DNA of 64,000 nt from Pseudomonadota bacterium (GCA_018818835.1 JAHIRD010000027.1:1-64000); one strand, 5' to 3'. Numbered from the stretch's first letter, positions 1 to 9,595 are shown. The notes: generated by a model from the letters alone, not told the origin. Made by a program: numbers and translations.

Positions 1-537
1 GGTCCAACGCCACCATTTGAAGTTTGACGTTGAGCGTTGGACGTTATTTTTTTAGGTTGCGACGATGTCTCGCCATATCTTTTACCATTTCATTTTCTTT
101 TCGATTGCGATCCCCATTTCGAACATCCCAACACCGTCTGCAGTTTTTTTGTTTCAGGCGGCCACAAGGGAACGGTTCATCTGACCATGTGGGCCGTTAT
201 AAACAATCACTCAATGGCTTTACATGCAAGGTATCATGGGTGTTCACTGCTATCACAAGGGAATGACAATCAATATTCTGATGGATAAATGAAATTTTAT
301 TGAGATGCGTATAGCCTGTTGACAATGTGGGAGATATTCGTTAAAGGTATATGCTGATTTTTTGAATGTCAATAAAATCATGTTTGATCAACGGGATTCG
401 GGGGATTTGACTTATTAAGCGTAAATTCTCCCGTTGAGAAAGCCAAAAAAAGGTGCGCAAAGAAATTTTTTCCTCAGACCTTAGGGCCTGATCAGTCCGA
501 TGAATTTTATCTAAAAGATTCGGAACGGGAGTTCTTT
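1..537. other. Leading intergenic region, no credible gene
   Basis: This stretch holds the hairpin noted at its left end and then AT-rich sequence. Two overlapping open frames of about 80 codons (24-288) have no ribosome site and no recognisable protein character, so I do not call them. Positions 86-111 share a 26-base stretch, with one difference, with 42935-42960, which marks this as repeat-derived intergenic DNA. Confidence 0.6.
2..53 (+). terminator. Possible terminator hairpin of a gene upstream of the window
   Basis: GTCCAACGC (2-10) is the exact inverse of GCGTTGGAC (34-42), followed within four bases by a run of seven T. The 23-base loop is long for an intrinsic terminator, so it could instead be part of a dispersed repeat. 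Confidence 0.35.
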
Positions 538-1155
538 ATGACGCACCTTGATACGGATAGTTATTATAGCTCGAATGCCCAAAGCTATTTCTCCAAAACA
601 AAATCACTTGATTCATCTGGTTTTCTTCTTCCCTTTGCAGGCAAACTTAAGGTTGATGATCCGGTCCTTGATCTGGGATGCGGGTCAGGGCGTGATCTGC
701 TTTGGTTGAAGACTAAAGGTTTTCAGCCAACAGGGGTTGAAAAATCACGGGAACTTGCTCGGTTAGCCAGGGACTATTCGGGTTGCCATGTCATTGAAGG
801 GGATTATCGTACCTTCGATTTTTCCGGGATATACGCCAAAGGAATTCTTTTCTCAGCCTCTCTGGTCCATGTTCCTCATATTCAAGTGGAAGCCGCTATT
901 CAAAACACCTTACGCGCGTTGAAGAATGGCGGTTTTGTTTATATTTCCCTGAAAAAGGGTCAGGGGATAAAATATGACCTGGATCAAAGAATTTTTTATT
1001 TGTGGGAAGATGGCGATGCACGGATGCTGTTCGACGCACTGGGATTAAAAACTCTTTACTTTCAAGAGAGTGTGTCTGTGAGGAATACAGAAGAAATCTG
1101 GCTGTCTTATTCCATGTCCTATGAAATAAATCATGATGCAGAAACAGAGGAATAA
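538..1155 (+). CDS. Class I SAM-dependent methyltransferase
   Basis: A 205-residue small-molecule or protein methyltransferase of the Rossmann type. The SAM-binding motif I is clear (VLDLGCGSGRDLL, about residues 43-55), followed by an acidic residue at the end of strand beta-2 (GVEKS) and a later motif with EGDYRTF. It resembles tellurite-resistance/UbiE-like Methyltransf_11/25 members; no substrate-specific motif is visible. The ATG is preceded by GGGAG at good spacing. The stop codon abuts the ATG of the next gene, so the two are probably one transcript. Fold assignment is secure, substrate unknown. Confidence 0.85.
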   Translation: MTHLDTDSYYSSNAQSYFSKTKSLDSSGFLLPFAGKLKVDDPVLDLGCGSGRDLLWLKTKGFQPTGVEKSRELARLARDYSGCHVIEGDYRTFDFSGIYAKGILFSASLVHVPHIQVEAAIQNTLRALKNGGFVYISLKKGQGIKYDLDQRIFYLWEDGDARMLFDALGLKTLYFQESVSVRNTEEIWLSYSMSYEINHDAETEE

Positions 1156-1986
1156 ATGAAATCGATCAGTCGAGCGATGCCAGGATTATTTAAAAAAACT
1201 CCCTGGTGGGCGTTCTTTTTGTTGGCAGGATCAGTCTATGTGATGCTGGTATTTTTATCAGCAATTTTCTCCATACATATAAAAATCCAAGGGTTTTATA
1301 TCAATCTGCCCGTAATTACAGCCTTATCTTGCCTTGTCCCCTTGGGGGTATTTTCTTGGTTGGCCCGGAGAAAAGGATCTCTTCTCGCGAACCAGGAAAT
1401 GATTCGCCATCTGAATGACTTGGAATGGAAAACCTATCATGAGAAAATAAAACACTGTTTTCATACGATGGGCTACACGGTTATTTCCGGGCCTGACCAC
1501 CTGAGCCACCCTCCGTTTCTTGTCAAGCTGATTAAGGACGGGGATTTGACTCTGGTCATGTTGAAAAGGGAAAAAAGAACCTACACAAATCGTTTACGCG
1601 AGCTTATTGATCATATGGTCACCGAAGGAGTGGAAAACGGTCTTGTGATCTCAACGGGTCTGTTTTCCGGCCCGGCTCGCAGATACGCGAAAAATGCTCC
1701 TGTGGAACTGCTGGACGGGGTGAGGCTGATGATTCTATTGGGCAGGCAGCCGGCAAGCCTGGCTGATGAGCCTCTCGCTAACCCATCGCCAAAGGAAATC
1801 AGCCAATGGGTTCAGGTTTCCCAGCCTAAGTGTCCATTGTGCTTCTCAACGATGAATCTGTCCCTTGGGAAAACAAAGGGGGCTCTGGGTAAAACATTCT
1901 GGAAATGTTCATGCCACCCGGGATGTCAGGGGCGCCATGTGTATCATGTGTGTGCATTGGATCCGAATGAATTGAACAGGAATTGA
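1156..1986 (+). CDS. Mrr-like nuclease-fold membrane protein with C-terminal zinc ribbon
   Basis: 276 residues. Two hydrophobic helices (about 14-37 and 45-66) anchor the protein. Residues about 90-200 resemble the Mrr/restriction-endonuclease-like fold (the pattern GLVISTG.FSGPARRYA...VELLDGVRL is typical of its C-terminal half). The C terminus has a topoisomerase-type zinc ribbon (CPLC near 226, then CSCHPGC). The usual PD-(D/E)xK core is weak: I see K-rich LKREK but no convincing GxDxx acidic residue, so it may be a non-catalytic DNA-binding version. It starts directly at the stop of the methyltransferase, with GAGGA inside that gene as ribosome site. Such proteins can be defence- or maintenance-related; the role here is unproven. 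Confidence 0.7.
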   Translation: MKSISRAMPGLFKKTPWWAFFLLAGSVYVMLVFLSAIFSIHIKIQGFYINLPVITALSCLVPLGVFSWLARRKGSLLANQEMIRHLNDLEWKTYHEKIKHCFHTMGYTVISGPDHLSHPPFLVKLIKDGDLTLVMLKREKRTYTNRLRELIDHMVTEGVENGLVISTGLFSGPARRYAKNAPVELLDGVRLMILLGRQPASLADEPLANPSPKEISQWVQVSQPKCPLCFSTMNLSLGKTKGALGKTFWKCSCHPGCQGRHVYHVCALDPNELNRN

Positions 1987-2127
1987 TAAAAACAGACTTA
2001 TTTTGTTAAGAATAGTGTCCCATTCGCCGATGAGATTAAATATTGACGATGGGTTCTCCTTCACATATTTTTTTGGTCCTTTTTACCTTCCCTGCATATA
2101 AAAGACAATCATCCCGGAGGTTTTCAT

Positions 2128-3372
2128 ATGGGTCAGCATGCGCTCATGACAAAGGAGTTTTTCTTTGATAAAACAATTTTTGTTCGTTTCCCCGGCCGGA
2201 AGGATTTTACCCTGGCACGATACATCAGCCTGTCCCTTGGGGGCTTCAGCTGTGCCATTCCCAAACAGTTGTCCAAAGGCGAAATCGTACAGGTGGATGT
2301 TAACCTCAAAATGATAACAGACGGCATCATTGATGACCGGGATCTGCATTTGGCCCATGCAAAGTTTGAGGAAACCCAGTTGATCGAGGGAAAACAGGTC
2401 CATCGCTTTACCTTTATTTCATTTAAAGGACCCTGCATGGAGCGTTTGGTTAAAGCCCTTCGTTTTCTCGAAGAAAAAGAGAAAGTAATAGCCATGCCGG
2501 CCCTGTTGCCCCAGTCTTTCAAAAACGGGAAAATACCCGAGTTGAAGGACCTTGTTTTGCATATCATGGAAAATGTCAAGACCGGACGGGTTGTGCTTCC
2601 CGTCTTACCCCGGGTCGTTCGCGATGTTGAGGCTCTGGTCAGTGATCCGGATTCAAGCATTGAAGATCTGGCCATGGTGATCGAACAGGATGCGTCCATA
2701 TCCATTAAAATTCTGGCCACAGCCAATTCTCTTTTTTACAGGGGAACAACCCATCTGGTATCCATCCGTGAAACTCTTCCTCGGCTTGGCTTAAAGGAAA
2801 CACGAAATCTGGTTCTGACCATTGCCAACAAGAGTCTTTATAGCGCAAAGTCCCGGACATTCAAAATCATTCTTGATAAACTCTGGTCCCATTCCCTTTG
2901 CTGCGCCCATTTAGCCCGGGCAATGGCCAGAGAACTGGCATGCCCTGATACGGAAAATTATTATCTTTCCGGTCTCGTACATGATATCGGTAAAACGTTG
3001 ATATACCGATACCTTAGTCAGATGTTACCCGAACCCCCTGCCCATACACCCTTGGATATCATCCAATGCGTCGAAGAAAGCTGTTTTGAAATGACAGAAA
3101 TTATTTTGAGACACTGGGAATTTTCCAAGGAGTTTATCCGAACGGTTAATATAAAGGCCCCGCTTCAGAGCCAGGCGGGTAAATCCCTACCCACTCAGAT
3201 TGTTCACACAGCAAACCTTCTTTCCCGGAATATGGGATATGATATTCATGACGGTGCCGTTGACCTTTCCAACCAAAGGTCCGTTAAGACCATTGGGCTT
3301 TCCCTGGAATCCCTTGGGCAGATTGCTGAACAGGTTCAGGGAATGATGGACGGCTCAGGCCATATTTTTTGA
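2128..3372 (+). CDS. PilZ-like/HDOD signalling protein
   Basis: 414 residues. The N-terminal 120 residues look like a divergent PilZ barrel (SLGGFSC at the place of the usual DxSxxG; the RxxxR part is not obvious, so c-di-GMP binding is uncertain). Residues about 145-350 form an HDOD domain: LPVLPRVV start, the long helical DxSIEDLAMVIEQDASISIKIL segment, and an HD-like GLVHDIGK. HDOD proteins are non-enzymatic signalling scaffolds in motility, stress and c-di-GMP circuits. CGGAGG precedes the ATG. It appears to be a single-gene unit. Confidence 0.8.
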   Translation: MGQHALMTKEFFFDKTIFVRFPGRKDFTLARYISLSLGGFSCAIPKQLSKGEIVQVDVNLKMITDGIIDDRDLHLAHAKFEETQLIEGKQVHRFTFISFKGPCMERLVKALRFLEEKEKVIAMPALLPQSFKNGKIPELKDLVLHIMENVKTGRVVLPVLPRVVRDVEALVSDPDSSIEDLAMVIEQDASISIKILATANSLFYRGTTHLVSIRETLPRLGLKETRNLVLTIANKSLYSAKSRTFKIILDKLWSHSLCCAHLARAMARELACPDTENYYLSGLVHDIGKTLIYRYLSQMLPEPPAHTPLDIIQCVEESCFEMTEIILRHWEFSKEFIRTVNIKAPLQSQAGKSLPTQIVHTANLLSRNMGYDIHDGAVDLSNQRSVKTIGLSLESLGQIAEQVQGMMDGSGHIF

Positions 3373-4040
3373 TGATCATTCATAGTCGGTGGGCGTTGGT
3401 GTGGCCCTGTCTTTGTTTAAGAGCAGCTAACACATGCTAAGATAAATAAATAGCTGTTAAGATAGCTGTTTTATTAATTCGGTCAAAACAAGACACAGTT
3501 TAATTTGTCTGAAAGTGTCAGATACCTTCCCCCGAAATAGCGGACATTTTCCGATTTTCCATTAAAATGGCCAGACAATCACGATTGATTCAGGATAAGT
3601 GATAAATAAAATGTGGCCATCCTCAGTGGGTCTCAAAATCATCGAATGATCTGGCCTTCATGAATCACATATATTCAAAAAAGTTAGAGAAACTCTTCAG
3701 GGGGCGTTTAGCAATATGGATCAGAAAGTTGTAAATACGGTTATAAAAAAGCTCGACGACATGTTCCTCAGGCTTTTCTGCATCGGTACGGATAAAACCG
3801 AAATAGAGCACCTTAAGGAAACCGGTATATCCTCCATTGTTGAAATCAGAAAAAGTCTTGATACCCTGGGGTTTAAGTTCAAAGATGAATTGTAACATGA
3901 CTGCTTGAATTTGAAAAAGCCCGAAGAGAACGTGATTTTATCATAACCGGTACCTGCCCCTTGTCCCTGCTTTGTCTTCGAAACCTTGGTCACCCCTCCC
4001 CACTCCAGAATCCGCCCCTCTTTTTACACCGACATTTTTT
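3373..4040. other. Intergenic region with one possible small gene
   Basis: Between the HDOD gene and the minus-strand membrane protein. Apart from the 59-codon frame at 3716-3895 I see no gene, hairpin terminator or RNA. The minus-strand frames here are antisense to that small frame. Confidence 0.5.
3716..3895 (+). CDS. Possible 59-residue small protein, unknown function
   Basis: An ATG frame whose product starts MDQKVVNTVIKKLDDMF and ends in a charged helix-like tail (KSLDTLGFKFKDEL). The composition looks like a soluble helical protein, with normal codon use and a GGGG stretch about 11 bases upstream as a weak ribosome site. No family is recognised. Two antisense frames overlap it, so coding status is moderately supported only. 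Confidence 0.45.
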   Translation: MDQKVVNTVIKKLDDMFLRLFCIGTDKTEIEHLKETGISSIVEIRKSLDTLGFKFKDEL

Positions 4041-4922
4041 TTAATGTGATTGGGATGATTTTATGATGTCGCGGTCCGGGTGATGCCGGATAAAAAGGCT
4101 GTATATGTAAAGAGTCCCCAGTGCAAACAAGGCTGATCCGGCCCCGATCAGCGCACTGAAATAGGGGGTTGAGATCAAGGAAATTCTGATGAATACTGTA
4201 ACAACTGCAAAACCCGAGTTTCTGAAAGCAATCTGGTAATCATGCCCATAACGCATGGAAATGAAGAGAATAAGGATATCGCTTATGATAAGAAGCGTAT
4301 AAAACGATTCAAAGGGATCATGGAACAGCCCTCCGAACACCTTGCTGATCATCGAATTGATAAGAATCAGATGAAACGATACCAAAAGGCCCAAAGCCAC
4401 GGTTTTTTTGGCCAATATAAAATGATTTTTATCCTCCTCATCACCTGAAAGCACGTCCTCTTTTTTAATGCGATAAAAAAGTGATAAAATAGCAAAAATG
4501 GCGATGGCTGATAGGGATGTTGCCGAAATATGGCCAATTTCATCTGAAAAATTTGACCAGATCAGGGGCTCACCTAAATGGGAAATCTGTTTGAAAACAT
4601 TCCGAAGAAGAATCAGGGAAAGGATCTCGAGTTGACGGCCCACCGAGGTGGTTACGGATTTAACCAGGCTGAAAATCAGCCCCATAACCTCAATGATCAA
4701 GAGAAGGGTCAGGGTGGCTTCAATGGCGGCCAGATGATTTTTCGGGACCAGGGCCACCATGAAATCGGGAAGCTGGACCATTCGTTTGAGCTCCACAAGG
4801 CCCATGGCAAGAATAAAACATACAACGAGCAGGGAACTTGCCAGACGATGTCCCCTGGGGCCGGCCCAGGTTTTTTCCAGAGCATCATAGATTGAATTAA
4901 TAAAGCATTTGAAATGTTTCAT
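4041..4922 (-). CDS. Hypothetical polytopic membrane protein
   Basis: 293 residues with about seven hydrophobic helices (roughly residues 27-46, 61-84, 98-112, 136-152, 172-192, 204-222, 232-282) and an acidic cytoplasmic loop near 158-168. No signature motif identifies a transporter or enzyme family. GGGGA lies about 10 bases before the ATG. It is transcribed away from the Sel1 gene and has no obvious operon partner. Confidence 0.7.
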   Translation of the reverse strand: MKHFKCFINSIYDALEKTWAGPRGHRLASSLLVVCFILAMGLVELKRMVQLPDFMVALVPKNHLAAIEATLTLLLIIEVMGLIFSLVKSVTTSVGRQLEILSLILLRNVFKQISHLGEPLIWSNFSDEIGHISATSLSAIAIFAILSLFYRIKKEDVLSGDEEDKNHFILAKKTVALGLLVSFHLILINSMISKVFGGLFHDPFESFYTLLIISDILILFISMRYGHDYQIAFRNSGFAVVTVFIRISLISTPYFSALIGAGSALFALGTLYIYSLFIRHHPDRDIIKSSQSH

Positions 4923-5114
4923 GCACGAAAAATCCCCATGTTGAAGTCATCCAGTCCACGTTGCCTGATAAAACCATAACCCCATCGGTCAGATAGTGTT
5001 TGATAGTGTTTGGCAGAAGACTTATCACAAAATATGTCGCATAGGCAACAGGTTAGCTTATGTTGCATAATGCAGTCCCTGCAGCCCTGTCTCAAAAAAT
5101 ATAAGGATCTCCCA

Positions 5115-5143
5115 TTGAAAATAAAGAACTTTCTTTATATATA
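5115..5143 (+). promoter_or_regulatory. Sigma-70-type promoter candidate for the Sel1 gene
   Basis: TTGAAA at 5115-5120 and TATATA at 5138-5143 are separated by 17 bases, about 70 bases upstream of the Sel1 start. A second TTGAAA near 5165 has no matching -10 element. Confidence 0.5.
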
Positions 5144-5213
5144 AAGACATAGTGATATCGTTTATTGAAAATACTGTTAGGAATAAACGGGTGAACATGT
5201 GGGGACATTGATC

Positions 5214-6122
5214 ATGAAACGGCTTATTTTGACGTCACTTGTTATTTTTCTGTGGACTGCTGGCAGCTGGGCAGATCTATACACCGGGATCCGTGCTTAT
5301 CGCACCGGGAATTACAAAAAAGCCTTGAACATTTTTTACCTCCTGGCCGAAGAAGGCAATGCCGAAGCCCAAAACAACCTGGGGGCCATGTACGATAATG
5401 GGGACGGAGTTGACCAGGATTATTCCGTGGCTGTTCAGTGGTATGCACTGGCTGCAGAGCAGGGCTTGTCCGATGCCCAGAACAATCTTGGCTTGATGTA
5501 CGAGGATGGCTACGGCGTGGAAAGAAATTACGGCGTGGCTGTCAACTGGTACCAGAAAGCATCGGCCCAGGGGAACCCCCAAGCCCAGTACAATCTGGGC
5601 CTTATGTACAGTGACGGGAAAGGGGTGGCCCAGGACTTGGAGCTGGCCAGGATGTGGTTTGAAAAATCAGCGGAACAGGGAGATTCAAACGCCCAATATA
5701 ACCTGGGATGTATCTATGACTTTGGATATGGGGTCAAGAAAGACAATGGGAAAGCCCAACTCTGGTATCACAAGGCTGCTGAACAGGACCATGCGGATGC
5801 CCAATACAATCTGGGTTTGATGTACGACACAGGCAGCGGTGTGAAAAAAGATTCGGCCCTGGCTGCCCAGTGGTACACAAAAGCCTCGGAAAACGGCAGT
5901 ATCGAAGCCCAGTACAACTTAGGGATTATGTACAGTTATGGCCAGGGTGTGCTGGTTGATTTTGTTCAGAGTTACATGTGGCTGAATCTGGCCAATGCCT
6001 CGGGTTATCCTGCAGCCCTTGTTCAGCTGAATACCTTGAAGAAAGCCATGACGCCCACCCAGATTGCAGAAGCACAGAAACGATCACGGATTATGCAGGA
6101 AAAAATCAATCAGAATCATTAG
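5214..6122 (+). CDS. Secreted Sel1-repeat protein
   Basis: 302 residues from the ATG at 5214; a GTG at 5199 is in frame, but the GGGGA ribosome site sits 9 bases before 5214. A signal peptide (MKRLILTSLVIFLWTAGSWA) precedes at least six tandem Sel1-like repeats of 36 residues with the consensus AQYNLGxMYxxGxGVxxD..A..WYxKAA. These alpha/alpha solenoids act as protein-interaction scaffolds in the envelope. The partner is unknown. Its stop overlaps the stop of the convergent sigma-54 activator by four bases. Confidence 0.88.
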   Translation: MKRLILTSLVIFLWTAGSWADLYTGIRAYRTGNYKKALNIFYLLAEEGNAEAQNNLGAMYDNGDGVDQDYSVAVQWYALAAEQGLSDAQNNLGLMYEDGYGVERNYGVAVNWYQKASAQGNPQAQYNLGLMYSDGKGVAQDLELARMWFEKSAEQGDSNAQYNLGCIYDFGYGVKKDNGKAQLWYHKAAEQDHADAQYNLGLMYDTGSGVKKDSALAAQWYTKASENGSIEAQYNLGIMYSYGQGVLVDFVQSYMWLNLANASGYPAALVQLNTLKKAMTPTQIAEAQKRSRIMQEKINQNH

Positions 6123-7516
6123 TCCTTGGAAAACCGTTCAAGGGGAATATTCCATTTTTTCATCCATTTCCAAATGGCTGTCCGGCTGATGCCAATCCGT
6201 CGGGCGGCTTCGGCCTTATTCCAATCCGCTTGCTCAAGGAGAAGACAAAGACGCTCTCTGTTCATGGGCGTTTTTTCCTCATGGGATTTTTCAGTTTCAG
6301 GTTTGTAAATGGATGGGTGGGAATGCGTCTGACGGATTTCAACTGGCAGATCCAGCATGTCAATCATTCCTGATGAACAGAGGACAAAGGCATGTTCAAT
6401 GGCATTTTCCAGTTCCCGAACGTTTCCGGGCCAAGTATGGTCCATCATGATCCGCAAGGCAGATTCCTTGAGTCCCCGGATATTTTTCCCTGTTTTTCCG
6501 TTCTGTTTTTTGATGAAATGGCTGGAAAGAAGGGGAATATCTTCTTTGCGCTTTCGTAAAGGGGGAACGGTTATGGGGAATACTTTCAGGCGATAATAGA
6601 GATCCTCACGAAAGAGCCCTTTTTGGACCAGTTCAAGCAGATTTTTGTTGGATGCGGCAATGATTCTTATATCGATTTTTCGTTTACGGGAATCCCCCAC
6701 ACGCTCGACCTCCCGCTCTTGAAGTACCCGGAGAAGTTTTACCTGGATATAGGGATTGACCTCGGCGATTTCATCCAGAAGAATGCTCCCTCCATTTGCT
6801 TCTTCAAATCGACCGATCCGATCGTTGACAGCTCCGGTATACGCGCCTTTTACATGCCCAAATAACTCGCTTTCAAGCAAAAATTCAGATAATGCGCTGC
6901 AGTTCACCGTGACCATGGTGCTGCCGGATCTGACGCTGTTGTAGTGAATGGCCTGGGCAATCAGTTCTTTTCCCGTACCGCTTTCACCTTGAATCAGAAC
7001 CGTGACCTCACTGGCGGCAGCTGCCCGGATCGCTTCAAAGACACCTTGCATTCCATGGCTTTGTCCAATGATATTGTCAAAGCGACTCATTTCACCCAGC
7101 CGAATAATAGCGGACTCCGCTTTTTTACGGGCATCATAAAGCTCAGTCAGGTCCGTGACGGTTTCAACCACACCCAGAATGCTGCCATCTTTATGCTTGA
7201 GCGTTCTGGCACTTTTCAGCACAGGCACATCATGTCCGCTTTTATGCCTGAGCATGCATTCTTTTCCATCTACAGCCCCGTTTTTGAAAATATCGCATTC
7301 AATGACATTGGAAGGGCAACGTCGGCCCATACATCGATTGAAACCCAGCATAAGGCAGGTCCTGCCCAGGGCATCCTCCGCAGTATACCCTGAAATGCGT
7401 TCCATGGAGCGATTCCAGGACGTAATCTTGCCCTTATGGTCCAAGGTGAAAACACCGTCAGCAAGTGACTCTAAAAGGAGATCTGCCCAGTTTTCACCCA
7501 AATGATGTTTGATCAT
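6119..7516 (-). CDS. PAS-containing sigma-54-dependent transcriptional activator
   Basis: 465 residues from the ATG at 7516 (GGGGA eight bases upstream; the longer frame would begin with TTG). Order: PAS domain (about 10-125), AAA+ domain with Walker A GESGTGKE, the sigma-54 contact loop GAYTGA, Walker B-like ILLDEI, and a C-terminal Fis-type helix-turn-helix ([19 protein letters not shown]). The PAS part carries five cysteines (residues about 54-84: one in CLMLGFN, then CMGRRC, CDIF and CMLR), suggesting a redox or metal sensor. It is divergent from the flavoprotein at 7815, its probable target. Confidence 0.9.
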   Translation of the reverse strand: MIKHHLGENWADLLLESLADGVFTLDHKGKITSWNRSMERISGYTAEDALGRTCLMLGFNRCMGRRCPSNVIECDIFKNGAVDGKECMLRHKSGHDVPVLKSARTLKHKDGSILGVVETVTDLTELYDARKKAESAIIRLGEMSRFDNIIGQSHGMQGVFEAIRAAAASEVTVLIQGESGTGKELIAQAIHYNSVRSGSTMVTVNCSALSEFLLESELFGHVKGAYTGAVNDRIGRFEEANGGSILLDEIAEVNPYIQVKLLRVLQEREVERVGDSRKRKIDIRIIAASNKNLLELVQKGLFREDLYYRLKVFPITVPPLRKRKEDIPLLSSHFIKKQNGKTGKNIRGLKESALRIMMDHTWPGNVRELENAIEHAFVLCSSGMIDMLDLPVEIRQTHSHPSIYKPETEKSHEEKTPMNRERLCLLLEQADWNKAEAARRIGISRTAIWKWMKKWNIPLERFSKD

Positions 7517-7533
7517 GATTGAATTCCCCAAAA

Positions 7534-7578
7534 GTTAACGTTAACCAAAACGTTACCATCCAGTATAAGTAACGTTAC
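7534..7578. promoter_or_regulatory. Cluster of AACGTT palindromes upstream of the sigma-54 activator
   Basis: GTTAACGTTAAC (7534-7545) and GTAACGTTAC (7569-7578) are perfect palindromes, with a further AACGTT at 7549-7554. They lie 18-60 bases ahead of the activator start and 100-140 bases upstream of the proposed -24/-12 promoter, a position suited to enhancer binding by the activator and to autoregulation. Binding is inferred. Confidence 0.45.
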
Positions 7579-7672
7579 CCCGAGAATCAAGACAAAAGCC
7601 ATCCAAGGCAGATAAAAAACTTTATTCATGAATTCATGACACTATGCGTGAAATCAGTAAATCGGACAAGTT

Positions 7673-7688
7673 TGGTACGACTCTTGAT
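7673..7688 (+). promoter_or_regulatory. Sigma-54 (-24/-12) promoter candidate for the flavoprotein gene
   Basis: TGGTACG, four bases, then TTGAT matches the TGGCACG-N4-TTGCW layout with two mismatches, one of them in the important GC of the -12 element. It lies about 125 bases before the flavoprotein start and downstream of the AACGTT palindromes, consistent with the divergent sigma-54 activator. Confidence 0.45.
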
Positions 7689-7814
7689 AAGCCCTTAACA
7701 AAAAATGATCAGACGATGGGCAGCAGAACAGAGAAAAAAGCGAAGAAGAGCGGTTTGATATTCAAAATAAAGCAAATAATCATATATTTCAGGTTAAAAA
7801 GGAAAAGGTAAGTC

Positions 7815-9518
7815 ATGGGAAAAAATAAAAAAATTGTAGTCATCGGCGGTGTGGCCTGCGGCCCTAAAGTAGCGGCACGCATCAAGCGATTGAACCCCAA
7901 AGCAGAGGTAACTATTGTTGAAAAAGGAGAACTTCTTTCGTATGCAGGATGTGGTCTTCCGTTTTATATTTCCGGAGAAGTTCATGATCATAACGAATTG
8001 ATGGCCACTCCCACCGGAGTTGTAAGGGATACGTTGTTTTTTAATATGGTCAAGGATATCCATGTCATGAACCATACCCTGGCCAAATCGGTGGATCCTA
8101 AGAGAAAAATAGTATGCGCTGTCAGGATAGATACAGGCGAATGTACTGAACTTGACTATGATGCCCTGGTTCTGGCCGTGGGCAGCAAAAATTTCAAGCC
8201 TCCGGTACCGGGTCTTGACTTGAAAGGGGTTCATTTTTTACAGACCGTGGAAGATGCCCAGAAAATCAGGAATAAAAGCGGCGATCTCAAAGGAAAGCAT
8301 GGTGTGATCATTGGTGCCGGGCTCATTGGAATCGAAGTGACCGAAGCGTTCAAGAAGCAGGGCATGGATGTGACGATGATTGAGCGGGCGGAAACGGTCC
8401 TTCCCGATCTGCTGGACCCTGAAATGGCGTTTCACATTCACCAGGAGCTCAAGGCCAATGGCATCACGCTGAAACTTAATGAAACTGTCCTGGAAATTTT
8501 GGGGGATGACCAGGGGAATGTTATCAGCGTCAAAACGAGCTCCGGAAAAATTAAGGCAGACATTGTCCTTGTTGCTGTGGGGGTCCGCCCCAATGTCCGC
8601 CTTGCAAAAGAAATGGGGCTGGAGTTGGGTGAAACAGGCGCCATCAAGGTGGATCAGTTTCTGAGAACATCCGATCCGTCGATATATGCCGGAGGTGATT
8701 GCGTGGAAAATGCCAACCTGGTCAACGGAAAGGCCATCTATGCTCCCATGGGTTCCACAGCCAACAAGCACGGGCGGGTGATCGCCGATCATATCTGCGG
8801 GGTGGAAACACCGTTCAGGGGCGTTTCGGGAACAGCCATCTGCAAACTCTTCAATCTGAATATCTCCCGAACAGGTTTGACTGAAAAACAGGCCATGGCT
8901 CAGGGGTACGATGTGATAACTGTTTTGAACCCGTCACCGGACAAGGCTCATTTTTTAAAAGACGCCAGGATGATCATCATCAAATTTGTCGTGGAAAAAT
9001 TAAGCGCGAAAGTGCTGGGAGCCCAGATTGTGGGACCGGGGGATGTGGCCAAACGCATGGACGTGACGGTTGCCACAATTGCTGCAGGGCGGCCAGTAAC
9101 AGATATCGCCCACTTGGATCTTGCCTATGCCCCGCCTTTTTCTCCGGCCATGGACAACATCATCACCGCAGCAAATATGGCCGAAAACAAACTAAAAGGC
9201 ATTGGCCTGTCATACAGCCCCTTGGAGGTCAAGGCAAAGATGGATAAGGGCGAGGCATTTATTTTTCTTGATGTGCGCTCTCCCCTGGAATGTGAGGTGA
9301 TGCGCATCGACGATCCGAGAATTGTGAACATTCCCTTGGGGAAATTACGATCGTCTCTTGCCCTACTACCCAAAGACAAGGAGATTATCCCTTTCTGCAA
9401 AATTTCATTGAGGGGGTATGAAGCCCAGAGAGTTCTTGTGGGTGAGGGCTACACCCAGGTTAAATACATGGATGGTGGGCTGGTTTGCTGGCCCTATGAA
9501 AAAACAGTAAATTCCTGA
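7815..9518 (+). CDS. CoA-disulfide-reductase-like FAD/NAD(P)H oxidoreductase with rhodanese domain
   Basis: 567 residues. Residues 1-450 are a pyridine-nucleotide disulfide oxidoreductase: FAD-binding VVIGGVACGPKVAARI, active-site-type cysteine in SYAGCGLP (about residue 49), NAD(P)-binding GVIIGAGLIGIEVTEA, and the FAD-binding second motif SIYAGGDC. Residues 470-567 are a rhodanese domain whose loop cysteine lies in FCKISLRGY. This architecture is known from CoADR-Rhd/NADH:polysulfide reductases, which reduce CoA disulfide, polysulfide or CoA persulfide in the cytoplasm. In a sulfur-cycling anaerobe a persulfide role is plausible. It is probably controlled by the divergent sigma-54 activator. 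Confidence 0.9.
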   Translation: MGKNKKIVVIGGVACGPKVAARIKRLNPKAEVTIVEKGELLSYAGCGLPFYISGEVHDHNELMATPTGVVRDTLFFNMVKDIHVMNHTLAKSVDPKRKIVCAVRIDTGECTELDYDALVLAVGSKNFKPPVPGLDLKGVHFLQTVEDAQKIRNKSGDLKGKHGVIIGAGLIGIEVTEAFKKQGMDVTMIERAETVLPDLLDPEMAFHIHQELKANGITLKLNETVLEILGDDQGNVISVKTSSGKIKADIVLVAVGVRPNVRLAKEMGLELGETGAIKVDQFLRTSDPSIYAGGDCVENANLVNGKAIYAPMGSTANKHGRVIADHICGVETPFRGVSGTAICKLFNLNISRTGLTEKQAMAQGYDVITVLNPSPDKAHFLKDARMIIIKFVVEKLSAKVLGAQIVGPGDVAKRMDVTVATIAAGRPVTDIAHLDLAYAPPFSPAMDNIITAANMAENKLKGIGLSYSPLEVKAKMDKGEAFIFLDVRSPLECEVMRIDDPRIVNIPLGKLRSSLALLPKDKEIIPFCKISLRGYEAQRVLVGEGYTQVKYMDGGLVCWPYEKTVNS

Positions 9519-9552
9519 TGGATATTATGTATGTGCATTCACGAGGTCAATC

Positions 9553-9595
9553 AACCGATGTTACCAGGCTGGAGCCTGGAAACATCGGTTTTTAT
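9553..9595 (+). terminator. Intrinsic terminator after the flavoprotein gene
   Basis: Arms 9553-9570 and 9573-9590 pair over 18 positions with one mismatch, followed by a T-rich tail. The core CCAGGCTGGAGCCTGG also belongs to the short hairpin family seen at 42815-42910, so this may be a repeat recruited as a terminator. Confidence 0.75.

Noticed and set aside
24-288. Two overlapping frames of about 80 codons at the left end
   Set aside because: No ribosome site, low-complexity translation, and overlap with a dispersed repeat.
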